This document shows, one piece after another, positions 34,928-45,064 of a stretch of DNA of 64,000 bases. Made by a program: the position numbers and the translations under genes. The notes under the pieces were generated by a model. The model was given only the letters and a program-made list of their open reading frames with translations, searched no databases and was not told where the DNA came from. Within the stretch, counting starts at the first letter, position 1. Every line of letters starts with the position of its first letter. The stretch comes from Sphagnum compactum (lineage: Eukaryota > Bryophyta > Sphagnopsida > Sphagnales): the NCBI GenBank assembly GCA_965153455.1, contig OZ234500.1:18348225-18412224 (forward strand), in the 5' to 3' direction.

Positions 34928-37900
34928 TCAGGGTGTGAGATTCGTGCAGAGAATTTGCAAGTGGCTCGCCGAATAAAGCTCAAAGAAGGCCTTGTACCCC
35001 CCTTTTAGAAGAAACATGTTTGGGAATGCCAACTCTGGATAGGTTTCCATATGTGCCAGCCTGTCCAAGTTGCGCATGTGCTCAAAACTGCAAATGAAAA
35101 TATGAGAAATACAAGTGTAAAGTCTACATGCAACTCACAAAGCAGAACCCAGCTTCTACATACAAACAGCTTGCAATGAACTAAACCAAATACGTGGAGA
35201 CCAAGTCTATGAGCTTGGCAACATGGAACTTTTCGGGAGAGTTCTCAAGCACGCTGGAGCACACAGGTCATATACCGTCTCCAATTAGGAGTGATATACG
35301 TTGCTAAAACCCCTAAGCAAAGATACCAGAAAAATCATCACTACCAAGAACTATCAGAAATACGTATATCTATGTGAACAATTAATCACCTTAACACCGA
35401 AGGTATGTATGACAATTCATAGGCAAGAAGCCAAGGTTTAAGATGTATGTGTACTTACAGCTTCGGTGCCCTTGAGGAAGAGAACTCACAGTGGAAGACA
35501 ATTGCAATCTGCTTCCCAACATGGATGTTCCTAGAGTAGAATTCCTCAATAGCACCGGGGTCTCTAAGATTAACCGCACCCTGACAAGACAGGGTAAACG
35601 AGGACAGTCATCAATCGTAACCAATCCATGAATCGAAGAGGTGAAACACCGTAATCACCAACGGGGTCATAGAAACTTTTCATCAGTTTCTGGAAAATGA
35701 AACTGAGGCAGCTGTAATCCATGAAAGGTGTACCTTGCACGTGGCCACCTTCATATTCAAAATGATGGCGTGAATGTACTATCACAACCGATTGAGCTGG
35801 ATACCCTTGCTCTTCAGTTAAGATTGACTTCAGCTGCAGTAAGACTCGAAAAGAAAGCTGATGCTTTCATCAAGAAGTTCAATATCCAGACACCATCACA
35901 TTCAACATATATTGTTGCATGCGGAGGCTCCTAGAACAGATGCGATTTACAATATGTTAAGAAGTCATTTCAACAGAGCAGGAAAATCAAATTTGTGACC
36001 CGTGACAAGTTCCTGCTTCTCAAAACTGCCAATATATGCCAGGCACGCAACATGCTAGAATGGAATTATGGAAGTACCACAAAGAACTTCCAGTGCTCAA
36101 ATGTTATGTCCCCTTGATACAGGTCATAGTATTCTCTCAGCTATCGTCGTTCACTGGTTCGACAAACATTGACATAAGGTTGTCATCGGCAAACATGGAT
36201 AGACTCAGAAAGAATTGCACTCACAACATCTGCAGAAATGCTCGGAAGTTCACAATGTTCAGCCAGAGGAAAAAGAGGTGCTGCTTCCTCTCCAAGGTAC
36301 ACAACATGAGAGACATCATCAGTGGGAAGTGGGCCAGCCGTCTGCTCCATACTGCCCGGGTTGCAAGACAAAGGAGGAAGAGGATGACAGTATGTTTAAA
36401 TAGCTAGTACTCACCGTCCGGCCACAGTTGATAAGGTCAACAAAGTCCTCTCCGTGCAACTTATCAGTGCAGAAGGGACTGCAGAACAAACTATGTGATA
36501 GAATCTCTTTATCATAGTCAAAGAAGAGATGCTCGGTGATCGATCGAGATTCCAGCCTTGGAAAAACTCAGACAGCCAAAAGACACGAAAGACACTGATG
36601 CTGCAGAATGCGCCGCAGGATATTTTGACAGGATGTGTAACCAGCATTTTCTTCCACCTCTCGGCAAGAAACACGACCATACAGAAAATGGAGAATAAAG
36701 CAAAGCAACCTGTTCTACAAAAGCAATTCAACAACATCAAAACAGGGATCAAAGCAATCTTGCATACAAAAATTCACAGTTCCTTCGATGGTTCTCCACA
36801 TCTCTGGTCAGACCAACCTTCTCGGAGTCGGATATTAACTCTGTAAGGCAACGTAGAATGCAAGAGACCCGTAGGTCATCATCAAGAATTATAGTACAAC
36901 TTTGCAGCCGCAGCATATCTAACAGTCTTGCAAGACTATTACGCGCTTCACCTCGGAACCCTACACCAGTGCAGAGGTGTAAGATTTCAGAATAGCCTAA
37001 CCTACACAAAACATGGCAAGTCTTGCTCTTCAAAGGAAAAGCAAGGACGGCATGGATGTGGCAAAAGTAGGCATGCGTAGTTCGAAGCGTAAGACAACTA
37101 CAGGTTCTGGAGAGTCCGAGTCTACACACAGCATATGGCGTAAGACTCACGAAGATAAGAAAAGAGTTTGTGCAAAACCTGTTTCAAAAGTGAAGAAACG
37201 AAGCAGGTCGTTCTTATTGCTTCGATTGCCTCAGACGCAGCAAGCGGTGAAAGATTCTTGCTCCGAAAAGATTGTCAGCGTTGCATCCTCACGCGAGAGA
37301 CAAAGCTCAACACATCAAATTCGAAGAGAAGATTTTAAAGCTCCGTCTCGAATCCAAAAGCTCTTTCCAGGTACAGCTATTGAGGCTAAGGCAGCTTCAG
37401 GCAGATTTCTCCATCTCTACTAAGGGGTTGTTCCCAGTATCTACGTTGTGACACGGCACCTTAACGTGACCAGTCCGGCAACAAAGCTACGAGACGCCTG
37501 AGCTCGTTCAACGTGGGTGCATCGTTTCAAGCAAATCGAAGAAACAACGGCAGAGCTCCGAGCAACACCACGTGGTCCTTCGCAGGAACCTGGACCCTAA
37601 ACGCAGCATACGTAGAAAACGTACCGAAGAGATCCTCAAAAGGTAATACTCGTAGCATCGATACAAGGGAAAAAAGCAAAACAAACAACTGGATCAAACA
37701 ACTCTTCACCAATATGTATTCGATTTCCTGGTAGAAAAACACGAAACAAAACACAGACCAGAAGGAGAGAGAAAATATCAATCGGAGTGAAAACGTCAAT
37801 CGGCTATGGAGGATATCGACAACAGCGGAACGACGCTCAACGTTTTCCGTGGGCAAGCATGCGTCGTCTTTGCTCCGTCACCGTTTCATTCGGTTCGCTC

Positions 37901-38530
37901 TTGGCGCCAGCTGGCGATTTCAGAGGGCCAAATATCTCGACGAACGAGCGAAACGCGAAATCATTTCCAGTCGTCTCGCAACGTCGAGCACTCTACACAC
38001 TCCCGGGCTTCGGAGCAACATCATCTACAAAATCACCTTCACCGTGAGTCTTTGACCTCGGACGTTTTCCACTATCCTGACGGGTAGTCTTTTTTGCCAG
38101 AGGCCTTTCACAAGGATTCTCTTTTCCAGCCCATGGAACGGTTCCTACGACTGCTTCAATATCCTCCAGAGTAATGCCCTCTTCATCGGGAAAACTCGGT
38201 TTGAAGGACCGGTTCAGGGAGAATGGTAGGACATCTTCATCTTCCTCCTCATCATCATCAGTAGAGTCCATGACAATCAAAGGAATGTTAGAACGTGGCA
38301 GAGTTGCCAAAATGGAGCGATTCTCTTCTCGGCGCTTGCTTCTCAACGGAGGAACTCCCTTCAGCCCGGCACCGGTTCCAAGGCCCGGTCTCAAGAAATT
38401 CAGTATGGATTTGCATTCCTCATCAATACGTGCCGATCTCTCGATAGCCATGGCGATAGCATCAACAACCGGTTCACAGGGAGCTTTCTTGCTGCCTGGA
38501 CTCATCGGATCCTCTCCTCTCTGACCTGCA
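34928..38530 (-). CDS. CDC25: Cdc25-like dual-specificity phosphatase, multi-exon
   Basis: Cdc25 removes inhibitory phosphates from cyclin-dependent kinases. Three C-terminal exons are clear. 35833-35734 ends HFEYEGGHVQ. 35580-35459 reads GAVNLRDPGAIEEF...VFHCEFSSSRAPKL, carrying the catalytic C-x5-R loop HCEFSSSR. 35087-34928 has YPELAFPNMFLLKGGYKAFF and a stop. The last junction is in phase; the 35734/35580 junction is off by one, so there may be a defect or a different donor. Upstream, 36556-36415 (LFFDYDKEIL...CGRT) and about 36360-36235 (ending LPSISADV|GTGAGT) are probable exons. About 38530-38035 is a probable N-terminal exon with Met at 38505, an acidic DDDEEEDED run and a KEN box (GKENP). 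The usual VDCRYP is VIVHSRH here, as if diverged. The full exon chain is not resolved. Confidence 0.72.
35459..35580 (-). CDS. CDC25: Cdc25-like catalytic exon (HCEFSSSR loop)
   Basis: Acceptor tcttgtcag|GGTGCG and donor CT|GTAAGT bound 122 nt. The translation begins GAVNLRDPG and ends FHCEFSSSRAPKL. Cys of HCEF is the nucleophile and Arg of SSSR binds phosphate. HCEFSSxR distinguishes Cdc25 from the Arabidopsis small rhodanese/Acr2-type protein. It joins in phase to FEHMRNLDRL at 35087. Confidence 0.88.
36749..36958 (-). CDS. Possible additional exon of the Cdc25-like gene
   Basis: Between a possible acceptor (ctggtgtag|GGTTCC, 36961) and a donor-like GAG AAG|GTTGGT (about 36818), an open stretch reads FRGEARNSLARLLDML, then CTIILDDDLRVSCILRC. 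It looks protein-like and helical but is not recognisable as part of a known Cdc25. It could belong to another gene. Confidence 0.3.
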   Translation of the reverse strand, partial: FRGEARNSLARLLDMLRLQSCTIILDDDLRVSCILRCLTELISDSEKVGLTRDVENHRRNCEFLYARLL

Positions 38531-38640
38531 ACAGAAAGCAGCAACAAAGAAATTCCTGTCAAGAGAGAAAGGATACATTCCAAGCATCGTCCAATCTTCG
38601 GAACACCTAAAAAGACAGTACATCTGTAGCACGGATTAGT

Positions 38641-38662
38641 TAAACCCTAAACCCTAAACCCT
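38641..38662 (-). repeat. Interstitial telomere remnant
   Basis: Three units of CCCTAAA-type sequence lie just upstream of the Cdc25-like N-terminal exon, in orientation opposite to the chromosome terminus. Confidence 0.85.
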
Positions 38663-39063
38663 CACGGCAAAGTCCTTCTACAACTGCTCGAGCTCCCCTT
38701 CCCCGCCGGCCAGCCGGCCCGGACTACCGAAAAGAAATTAGGGAGTGAAAATGAGGCTATTTTTCTTACTACGCGGTGTTTCTCTGCGGCTCTTCGTACG
38801 GCGACGCCCGCCACGGTCGCGGCGTTGCCGTCGCAGCTTCGCCATTATCGTGCTCCTCGACCGCGCACAGAGTAGAAGAAGAGAGCTCGAAGCCGAGTCC
38901 TCAAATTTTCCCAAATCCCTTCTCCTGACAAAGCGAAAACCCCGTAGCATCCGGCATGCCTGATAGATGAATTCATCGTACCGTAGCATTGTTCGTAACG
39001 ATGGACAAATAGAAGTAATTAAAAAAAATAAAATTCCTTTTTTTCTTTTTCTTTTTTTCTTTT

Positions 39064-39520
39064 TGTTGATGAATCTTCTATATAAATTCACGTAGTGCGT
39101 CTGTCTGTCTGTCCGTGACGCGAAAGTTCCGCGTTTTAATCCACCGGCGGAACCGGCCCGGACAGTCGGACGGACAGATTTTCTACGGGAGAACCGGCCC
39201 GGACAGACGGCCTCTGTATAATTTCGACCAACGCTCGCTGGTCAGTCTGTCTGTGAGCGGTCAGTCTGTCTGTGACGGTGGGTATCAAGGTTGGTATTCA
39301 TGGTTATCATATATCTCTGTGGTTCTCAAACGTGTTTTGGAAAAAAACCAAATATCCACCTCGAACTGTCTGGAACCCGGCGGTTCTTTGAAGTTTTTAC
39401 ACCCACCCAAACTGGGGGCTCTTTTTGATTTTGGTAATTTTCAAATACCCGGAACTTAATTTTTAATTTTTTGGTTCTGAATTGTTCAAATCCACAGATC
39501 CGGAGGGTATGTAATTACCC
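39064..39520 (+). repeat. R2 element, left copy (gtctgtctgtccg family)
   Basis: Begins near 'atgaatcttctatataaatt' and continues with 'gtctgtctgtctgtccgtgacg' and 'ttccgcgttttaatccaccg'. It is repeated at 39781-40195 at very high identity, including the run 'cgaactgtctggaacccgg'. Pieces of the same family lie at 10575-10640 and 21376-21480. Confidence 0.9.
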
Positions 39521-39780
39521 CCCCCCCCCCACCTCTGTCCGTCTGTCTGTCTGTGACCACTGGACGCAGAGAAAAGTGACGGGAAAAAGATAAGACGACC
39601 GTAGGATGGAGAGCTTTCGAGGTCCTGAAACCCTGGTACTGAGAGCCAAATACCGAGGGCCTGAAACCCAGGTCCTGAAACCTCGCGTTGAGGGCCTGAA
39701 ACCCAGGTCCTGAGAGTCAGGTCCTGAAACCTCTCGTTGAGGGCCTGAAACCCAGGTCCTGAGAGCCAAATATCGAGGTC
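39521..39780. repeat. C-run and ~60-bp minisatellite between R2 copies
   Basis: A pure C run at about 39519-39530 precedes repeats of 'gggcctgaaacccaggtcct' with 'gaaacctcgcgttgag', about three copies with a ~60-bp period. Frames on the minus strand with repeated 'GFRTWVSGP' are by-products. Confidence 0.88.
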
Positions 39781-40195
39781 CTTATATATAAATTCACTAC
39801 GTACGTCTGTCTGTCTGTGCGTGACACGACAGTTCCGCGTTTTAATCCGCCGGCGGAACCGGCCCGGACAGACGGCCTCTGTATAATTTCGACCAACGCT
39901 CGCTGGTCAGTCTGTCTGTGAGCGGTCAGTCTGTCTGTGACGGTGGGTATCAAGGTTGATATTCATGGTTATCATATATCTCTGTGGTTCTCAAACGTGT
40001 TTTGAAAAAAAACCAAATATCCACCTCGAACTGTCTGGAACCCGGCGGTTCTTTGAAGTTTTTTCACCCACCCAAACTGGGGGCTCTTTTTGATTTTGGT
40101 AATTTTCAAACACCCGGAACTTAATTTTTAATTTTTCGGTTCTGAATTGTTCAAATCCACAGATCCGAAGGGTATGTAATACCCCGCCCCCAGCG
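39781..40195 (+). repeat. R2 element, right copy
   Basis: Matches 39064-39520 nearly base for base but lacks the 'gtcggacggacagatttt' insert of the left copy. The downstream flank (40250-40450) ends 'cacactagtaaatc', resembling the 3' end of the insertion at 11057 ('cccactag'). Confidence 0.88.
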
Positions 40196-41140
40196 CCCTT
40201 TTCCCCACATTGGTTAATACCAGGGTTCTTTTTTTTTTAATTTGGGGCAAATTTCTCAAGTAGGTCCATTGGCGAATTTAGTAAAACAATGCAGGGGCGC
40301 CTCACAGTGACCGCGGGTACCCACTGACGGACAGACGAACGGACATATTTGAGTTCCATAATTCTTCTTTTGCCTTAAGATACCTTTTTCATGTAAATGG
40401 CAAGGTCGAAACTCGACGGGCGCATTATGCATCGGGTTCACACTAGTAAATCATAAATCCATCTCCGAGATTTTTATCGGGCGAGTTTATTTTAATATAC
40501 AAATATTTACGTATATTTTTTTATGTGGATAAATAAACGTATATAATCAATTATAGTAGCAAGAAGTGAAACAATTTTTTTTTAAATGATTGATTTAGTC
40601 CAAGGGATTAATCAAAGCAAAGAAAAAAATGTTTTTTTTCGTTTGAAAAGAAAAAGAAGAAGAAGAAGGGGGGTTCGTGAAGGTAATTTCATGTATTGTA
40701 ATTGTGATTGAAGTGAAAAGATTTGAGTGTATCGTAAAAGATCGAAGTTTATTAGCAATTATAATATAAAATAAAATTCAAGGTTATTTTTTGAGCTCAT
40801 TCCCAAGCGAAGAGGCATGTGAAGGTGCCTATACATATGATCGTCCGCCTTCATGTGGGCGCGACACCGAAAGGGGTCCACCCAACCATGCATCAACCCG
40901 GATGTTTTAGAAAATATATATGTAAATATGCAATCAAATGAGGGATTATGAAATGGAAGTAAGTTGAAATATAGATTTTTAAAAAGGTGCGAAAGAGGGC
41001 AAGGAAAGGGGTAAGAAAAAAGGAGGCAGAAGTAGAGGCAAAAGGGGATAAGGAAGGGAGAAAAAGAAGAAAAAGGAGGAGGGAAAAGTGCGCAAGAGAG
41101 GGGGGGGGGGGGGACGAGGGAAAGAAGGCACGAGGAAAGG
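40196..41140. other. No gene seen
   Basis: Contains an AT-rich stretch, then a purine-rich stretch (40980-41100) ending in a G run. No exon is supported. Confidence 0.45.
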
Positions 41141-41514
41141 CTTAAGGTATGATCCGAGCATCCCGAGTGTAATGCCGGTGGCTGGTGGCTGTTTGACCAT
41201 GAAAAAGGAGTGCGATGCGCGGCTGTTTTTGCACGATGCCTGGCTGTTTTTGTTGACTTTAGTTACTTTTAGTTACTTTTAGTTAGTTTTTTTACTAGTG
41301 GTAAGTTTTGTAAGTTACTTTTTACTGGGTTTAGGGGTAAGGTTTGTTACTTTTTTATTAGTTTTAACTTTCAACAATTACTTTTTACTGGGTCAGGAGG
41401 GCCAAGGTGAAGGGTTGTATTCATTGTGCGACGAGGGACTTGAAAGGGTGTAGGTTGATTTTATTTTTTATTGTTGAAGGGGAGGGGGATGGAAGTTAAT
41501 GTTTTTTTTTTCTT
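41141..41514 (+). repeat. Subtelomeric module, divergent copy 1
   Basis: Starts 'cttaaggtatgatccgagca', followed by 'cgagtgtaatgccggtggct' and the 'ggctgtttgacc' head, then the 'gttactttttactg' repeats. It is closest to the copy at 45688. Confidence 0.85.
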
Positions 41515-42150
41515 ATCTTAGTAATCGGAGCATTACGAGTGTAATGCCGGGGGCTGGGGGCTATTTGACCGGAGAAAATACATAGGAGTGCCAGGCTGTT
41601 TTCGCGCAGTGCCGGGCGGTTTTTGTTGACTTTTTTCACTTTTAGTTATTTTTAGTTACTTTTTTTATTGGTCGTAAGTTTTGTAAATTACTTTTTACTG
41701 CTAAAAGGGTAAGTTTTGTTACTTTTTGTTACTTTTTTTTACTGCTTGTAAGTTTTAAGAATTACTTTTTACTGTGGAGAAGGGGCAGGGTTTATATTGG
41801 GTTGATTGTGCGAGGGGGGGGGTTTAGGGGTGCACCTTGATGCATTTTTTTAATTTGTTTTTTTTTACTATTGAGGGGGAGGGGGGAAATGGGTACCCCT
41901 AGATATATGGGTTTAGGGTGGAAGGAGGACGGGGAAATGGGTACATTTAGGGTCCCTTTTTAAGATATATATTTGTTGTGTTTGGATGGATGACGGGACG
42001 GATGAGAAGATGGATGACGCGACGGACGGATGGATGGAAAGCTTCATTTCGTCCACGACGTCCTTTACTATATAAGAATATAAGATCCCCATTTCTTTTT
42101 CTTTTTTTTGTTTGGGTCTTTTTTTCTTTTTTCTTTGTGTTTTATGCATT
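41515..42150 (+). repeat. Subtelomeric module, copy 2
   Basis: Starts 'atcttagtaatcggagcatt' with hairpin CATTAC-GAGT-GTAATG, then two 'gccggg(c)(t)g' words, repeated 'gttactttttactg', a GGATGGATGACGGG-type tract and 'actatataagaatataagat'. Closely repeated at 45065, 48608 and 55511. Confidence 0.92.
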
Positions 42151-42191
42151 CCTTCTCTTTTTCTTTTTTCAATTTTTTTTTCATTTTTTTT

Positions 42192-42340
42192 TGGGAAGCA
42201 TATACAAGATCATTGCCAAAACTTTAGCTAGAAGAATCCAAGAATTCTTTCCTCTCCTGATCAGACCAAACCAAACCGGTTTTGTAGAAGGAAGAAACAT
42301 TCTAGACAATAACTTCCTGGCTCAAGAGGCTTTGGTCTAG
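42192..42340 (+). mobile_element. Plant L1-type LINE reverse-transcriptase fragment
   Basis: The frame reads YKIIAKTLARRIQEFFPLLI, then RPNQTGFVEGRNILDNNFLA, the RT block preceding the catalytic region in plant L1 elements (Y-K-I-[IL]-[AS]-K-x-L-x-x-R-[IL], then Q-x-x-F-[VI]-x-G-R-x-I). It starts abruptly after a T-rich tract and ends in a stop. It is inserted within a subtelomeric module and absent from the copies at 45065, 48608 and 55511. Confidence 0.85.
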
Positions 42341-42429
42341 TCTCCATCCTCTTTCGTGTATTTATTCATTATTTCAGGGGCGGCAGATAGATGAGGGCAT
42401 AAAGGGTTAATTATGATACATGTTGAAAG

Positions 42430-42700
42430 TTTTGAAGTGACCTACCCCCCCCATTTTCATGTGTTTTAAAGCTCGTGGTGGAGTTATTTTTGCTCAAAAG
42501 TGCCAAGTTTGCAAGATGTAGGAAATTTCGGGTTTTTATGTTTGATGGGCATTTTGACCGAATTGCGATATTTTTTCTTATATTTGGAGGTGGCCTACCC
42601 CCCCATTTTGAAGTGTTTTAAACAAGACGGTGCAAAAAGATTTTCATAATCTATCACCATTTGCAAGATATGGGGGGTTTGACTTTTGCAGGACCTATAC
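42430..42700 (+). repeat. Diverged subtelomeric satellite fragment
   Basis: Contains 'gaagtgacctacccccccc'-type and 'gtggtggagttatttttgct' words of the 336-bp satellite seen from 48.0 kb onward. The order is the same as in the satellite, at lower identity. Confidence 0.8.
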
Positions 42701-42713
42701 ATATGATTTGCGC

Positions 42714-44037
42714 ACTACGCTCGCAGTGCACGGGGCTGGGGGCTGTTTGACCACCAAAAAGAGACTGTAGTGCGGGGCTGTTTAAGCGTAGTGCGAGGCT
42801 GTATTTGTTGTCCTTTTTCACTTTTTGTTATTTTTTTTTATTGCGCATAACTTTTATAAGTTACTTTTTACTGCTGAAACAGGGGTAAGGTTTGTTACTT
42901 TTTTATTGCTTGTAACTTTTAACAATTACTTTTTACTGGGCCAAGAGGGCCAGGGTTTATATTTTATTCATTGTGGGACGGGGGGGGGGGGGGGGAAAGG
43001 GTGCAACTTGATTTTTTTCCTTCATTTTTTTGACTGTTGAGGGGGAGGGAGGGGGGTGGAGGTTGATGTTTTTATTTTCCCCTTCATTGGAAATGTGGAA
43101 GGAGGAGGGGGGAAAGGGGTTAATTTAAGGGCTCTGGAAATGTTTTTTTCATTGTGGAGAGGCTAGGGAGGGGAAGGGGGTAATTTTTTTTACAAATTCA
43201 TTATGGGACGGGGGAAAGGGTGCACCTTGTTTTTTTTCTTCTTTTTTTTCACTGTTGAGGGGGAGGGGGGTGGAGGTTAATGTTTTTTTTTTGCCTTCAT
43301 TTGACATGTGGAAGGAGGAAAGGAAAGGGATGATTTATTTTATTTTTTTTGTTTTTTCATTGTGGAGTGGCTAGGGACAGGGGGGGAACATGAAAGGGTT
43401 TTTTTTTTTAATATGTTGAAGGGGGATGGGAGGGAGTTTTTTTTCTATGTTGAAAAGGGATGAGAGGGGGGTTTTCTTTTTACAAGTTCACAGGGGGGGG
43501 GGGGTTAGGGTTGGTTTAATTAATTAAATCTGAGCTAAAATAAAATAAACTTAATTAAGTAGGTAGTTGATTTTCATGTAATTGATCATAAAAATATAGT
43601 TATCCATAGATGAATGAAATGTGACCATGTCATATGAAACGTTTTTTTAAATGAATTTTTAAACATATCTAAAATGAGTTGCACATGGGTAATGTCATGT
43701 CACGCGGAGCCCAACTCAGGTATTGACCCCCGGAAAAAAAACACCAAAAAAAACTTCGGGCAGCAAGTAAATAAGTAATTGTTTTTGGGTTGAAAAATAA
43801 AGGGTTGTTTAGGGCAGATGACAAGAATTAAAAGATTACTTAAGCAAGTTAATAAGTAATTGTTTTAGTTTTGAGTTGAAAATAAAGGGTTGTTTAGGGC
43901 AGATGACAAGAATTAAAAGATTACTTAAGCAAGTTAATAAGTAATTGTTTTAGTTTTGAGTTGAAAATAAAGGGTTGTTTAGGGCAGATGACAAGAATTA
44001 AAAGATTACTTAAGCAAGTTAATAAGTATGGTCGTGA
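42714..44037 (+). repeat. Subtelomeric module, copy 3 with G-rich tail
   Basis: The head reads 'gcgcactacgctcgcagtgc', a variant hairpin, then 'ggctgggggctgtttgacc'. The body matches 45700-46773, including the run 'gggttaggg' and 'taattaattaaatctgagct'. Copies diverge after 'aagtatggtcgtga' (44037/46773). Confidence 0.85.
43775..44035 (+). repeat. ~86-bp tandem repeat, three copies
   Basis: The unit contains 'aaagggttgtttagggcaga' and 'attacttaagcaagttaata'. The duplicated region at 46595-46773 has one copy fewer. Confidence 0.93.
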
Positions 44038-45064
44038 TAAAGAATAATTTCTTTGGGCAGAAAAAAAATGAATTTCAGCTTTGGGTTGGTAAAATTTTGG
44101 AAAGGGGGGGCAGATTATTAAAATAAGTGGACCCCATCCAAAACAGTCGGCTGTTGGCCCCCAAAAAAACTCATTTGGGCAGTGAATAAAATACTTTTGA
44201 GCAATTCTTTAGGCAGAAAATTAAATACTTTGGAGGAAACCAAAAAATTGGGCAGCGAATCAAATCATTTTGAGCAGATATTGGGCAGAATTTATTTTTC
44301 TTGCGAGCAATTATCGGGGCGGTGAATAATACACCGGTGAGCAAAAAATTTGGGCAGCGAATAATTTCCTTTTAGCAGAAATATGGGCAGAAATAGAAAT
44401 ACTTTTGAGCTTTGGGGCCGGGGAAAAAAAAAGGTGGGGGCGGTTGTGGTAGGGGCAGATGAAAACAACACTAATCAAACACTTCTCAAGGCATTTAAGA
44501 TTTTTTTTGGAACATTGGGTTGTTGGCACTACAAGGCAGCGAGTAAAAAAGCACTTTTGAGCTTCGGCTAGGTTCAACTTGGGAAAATAAAAATGGGCAA
44601 AAGGAGGGGTAGTAGGGGCAGATGTTGAAAATAAAAACATATTTTCGCGGGCAGGAGGTTGACCCTAGAATCACGCTCTCTCTTCGTCCGTCGTCTCTTC
44701 CGTCGTGCTCAGTCGTCTCCTCTCTCTCTCTCTCCGTGAGAAGCAAAGAGACTTTTCGAGACAGAATTTGATCATTGTTTTTTTGCTTTTCCCCTCTTTC
44801 TTTTTTGGCGGTTGTGGCGGACGTCGTTTTGTGTTGTGATCCGGTTCTTTGTTTTTGTGGAGTTTTTGTTCTGGGTGTGAGGAGGAAGAGGAGGAGGAAA
44901 TGGAAAGTTCAGAAACTGCAACATTGTTCTTGGGAGGAGTTTGTTTTTTTTGGCTTTTGATTTGAAGGTGCTGATGGACTCGCCACTATCCTTTTTCCAA
45001 TTCTTTGTCGTTTCTTGTGCCGGGCTGCATGCATTCTTCTTCTTCCCCAGACGGACTAGTGCTC
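44038..45064. other. Unique-looking spacer with degenerate 'gggcag' repeats
   Basis: From 44050 to 44640 the motif 'gggcag(c/a)(g/a)aa' recurs every 30-60 bp with surrounding A/T. From 44640 to 45060 the sequence is pyrimidine-rich, with (tc)n at 44719-44734. No exon is supported. Confidence 0.5.

Noticed and set aside
37013-37423. 136-codon plus-strand frame, Lys/Ser-rich
   Set aside because: It lies antisense within the Cdc25-like gene region and has no recognisable domain, though I cannot fully exclude it.
38738-39091. Arg-rich frames on both strands at 38.74-39.09 kb
   Set aside because: Composition-driven, overlapping in opposite directions, without splice sites or similarity.
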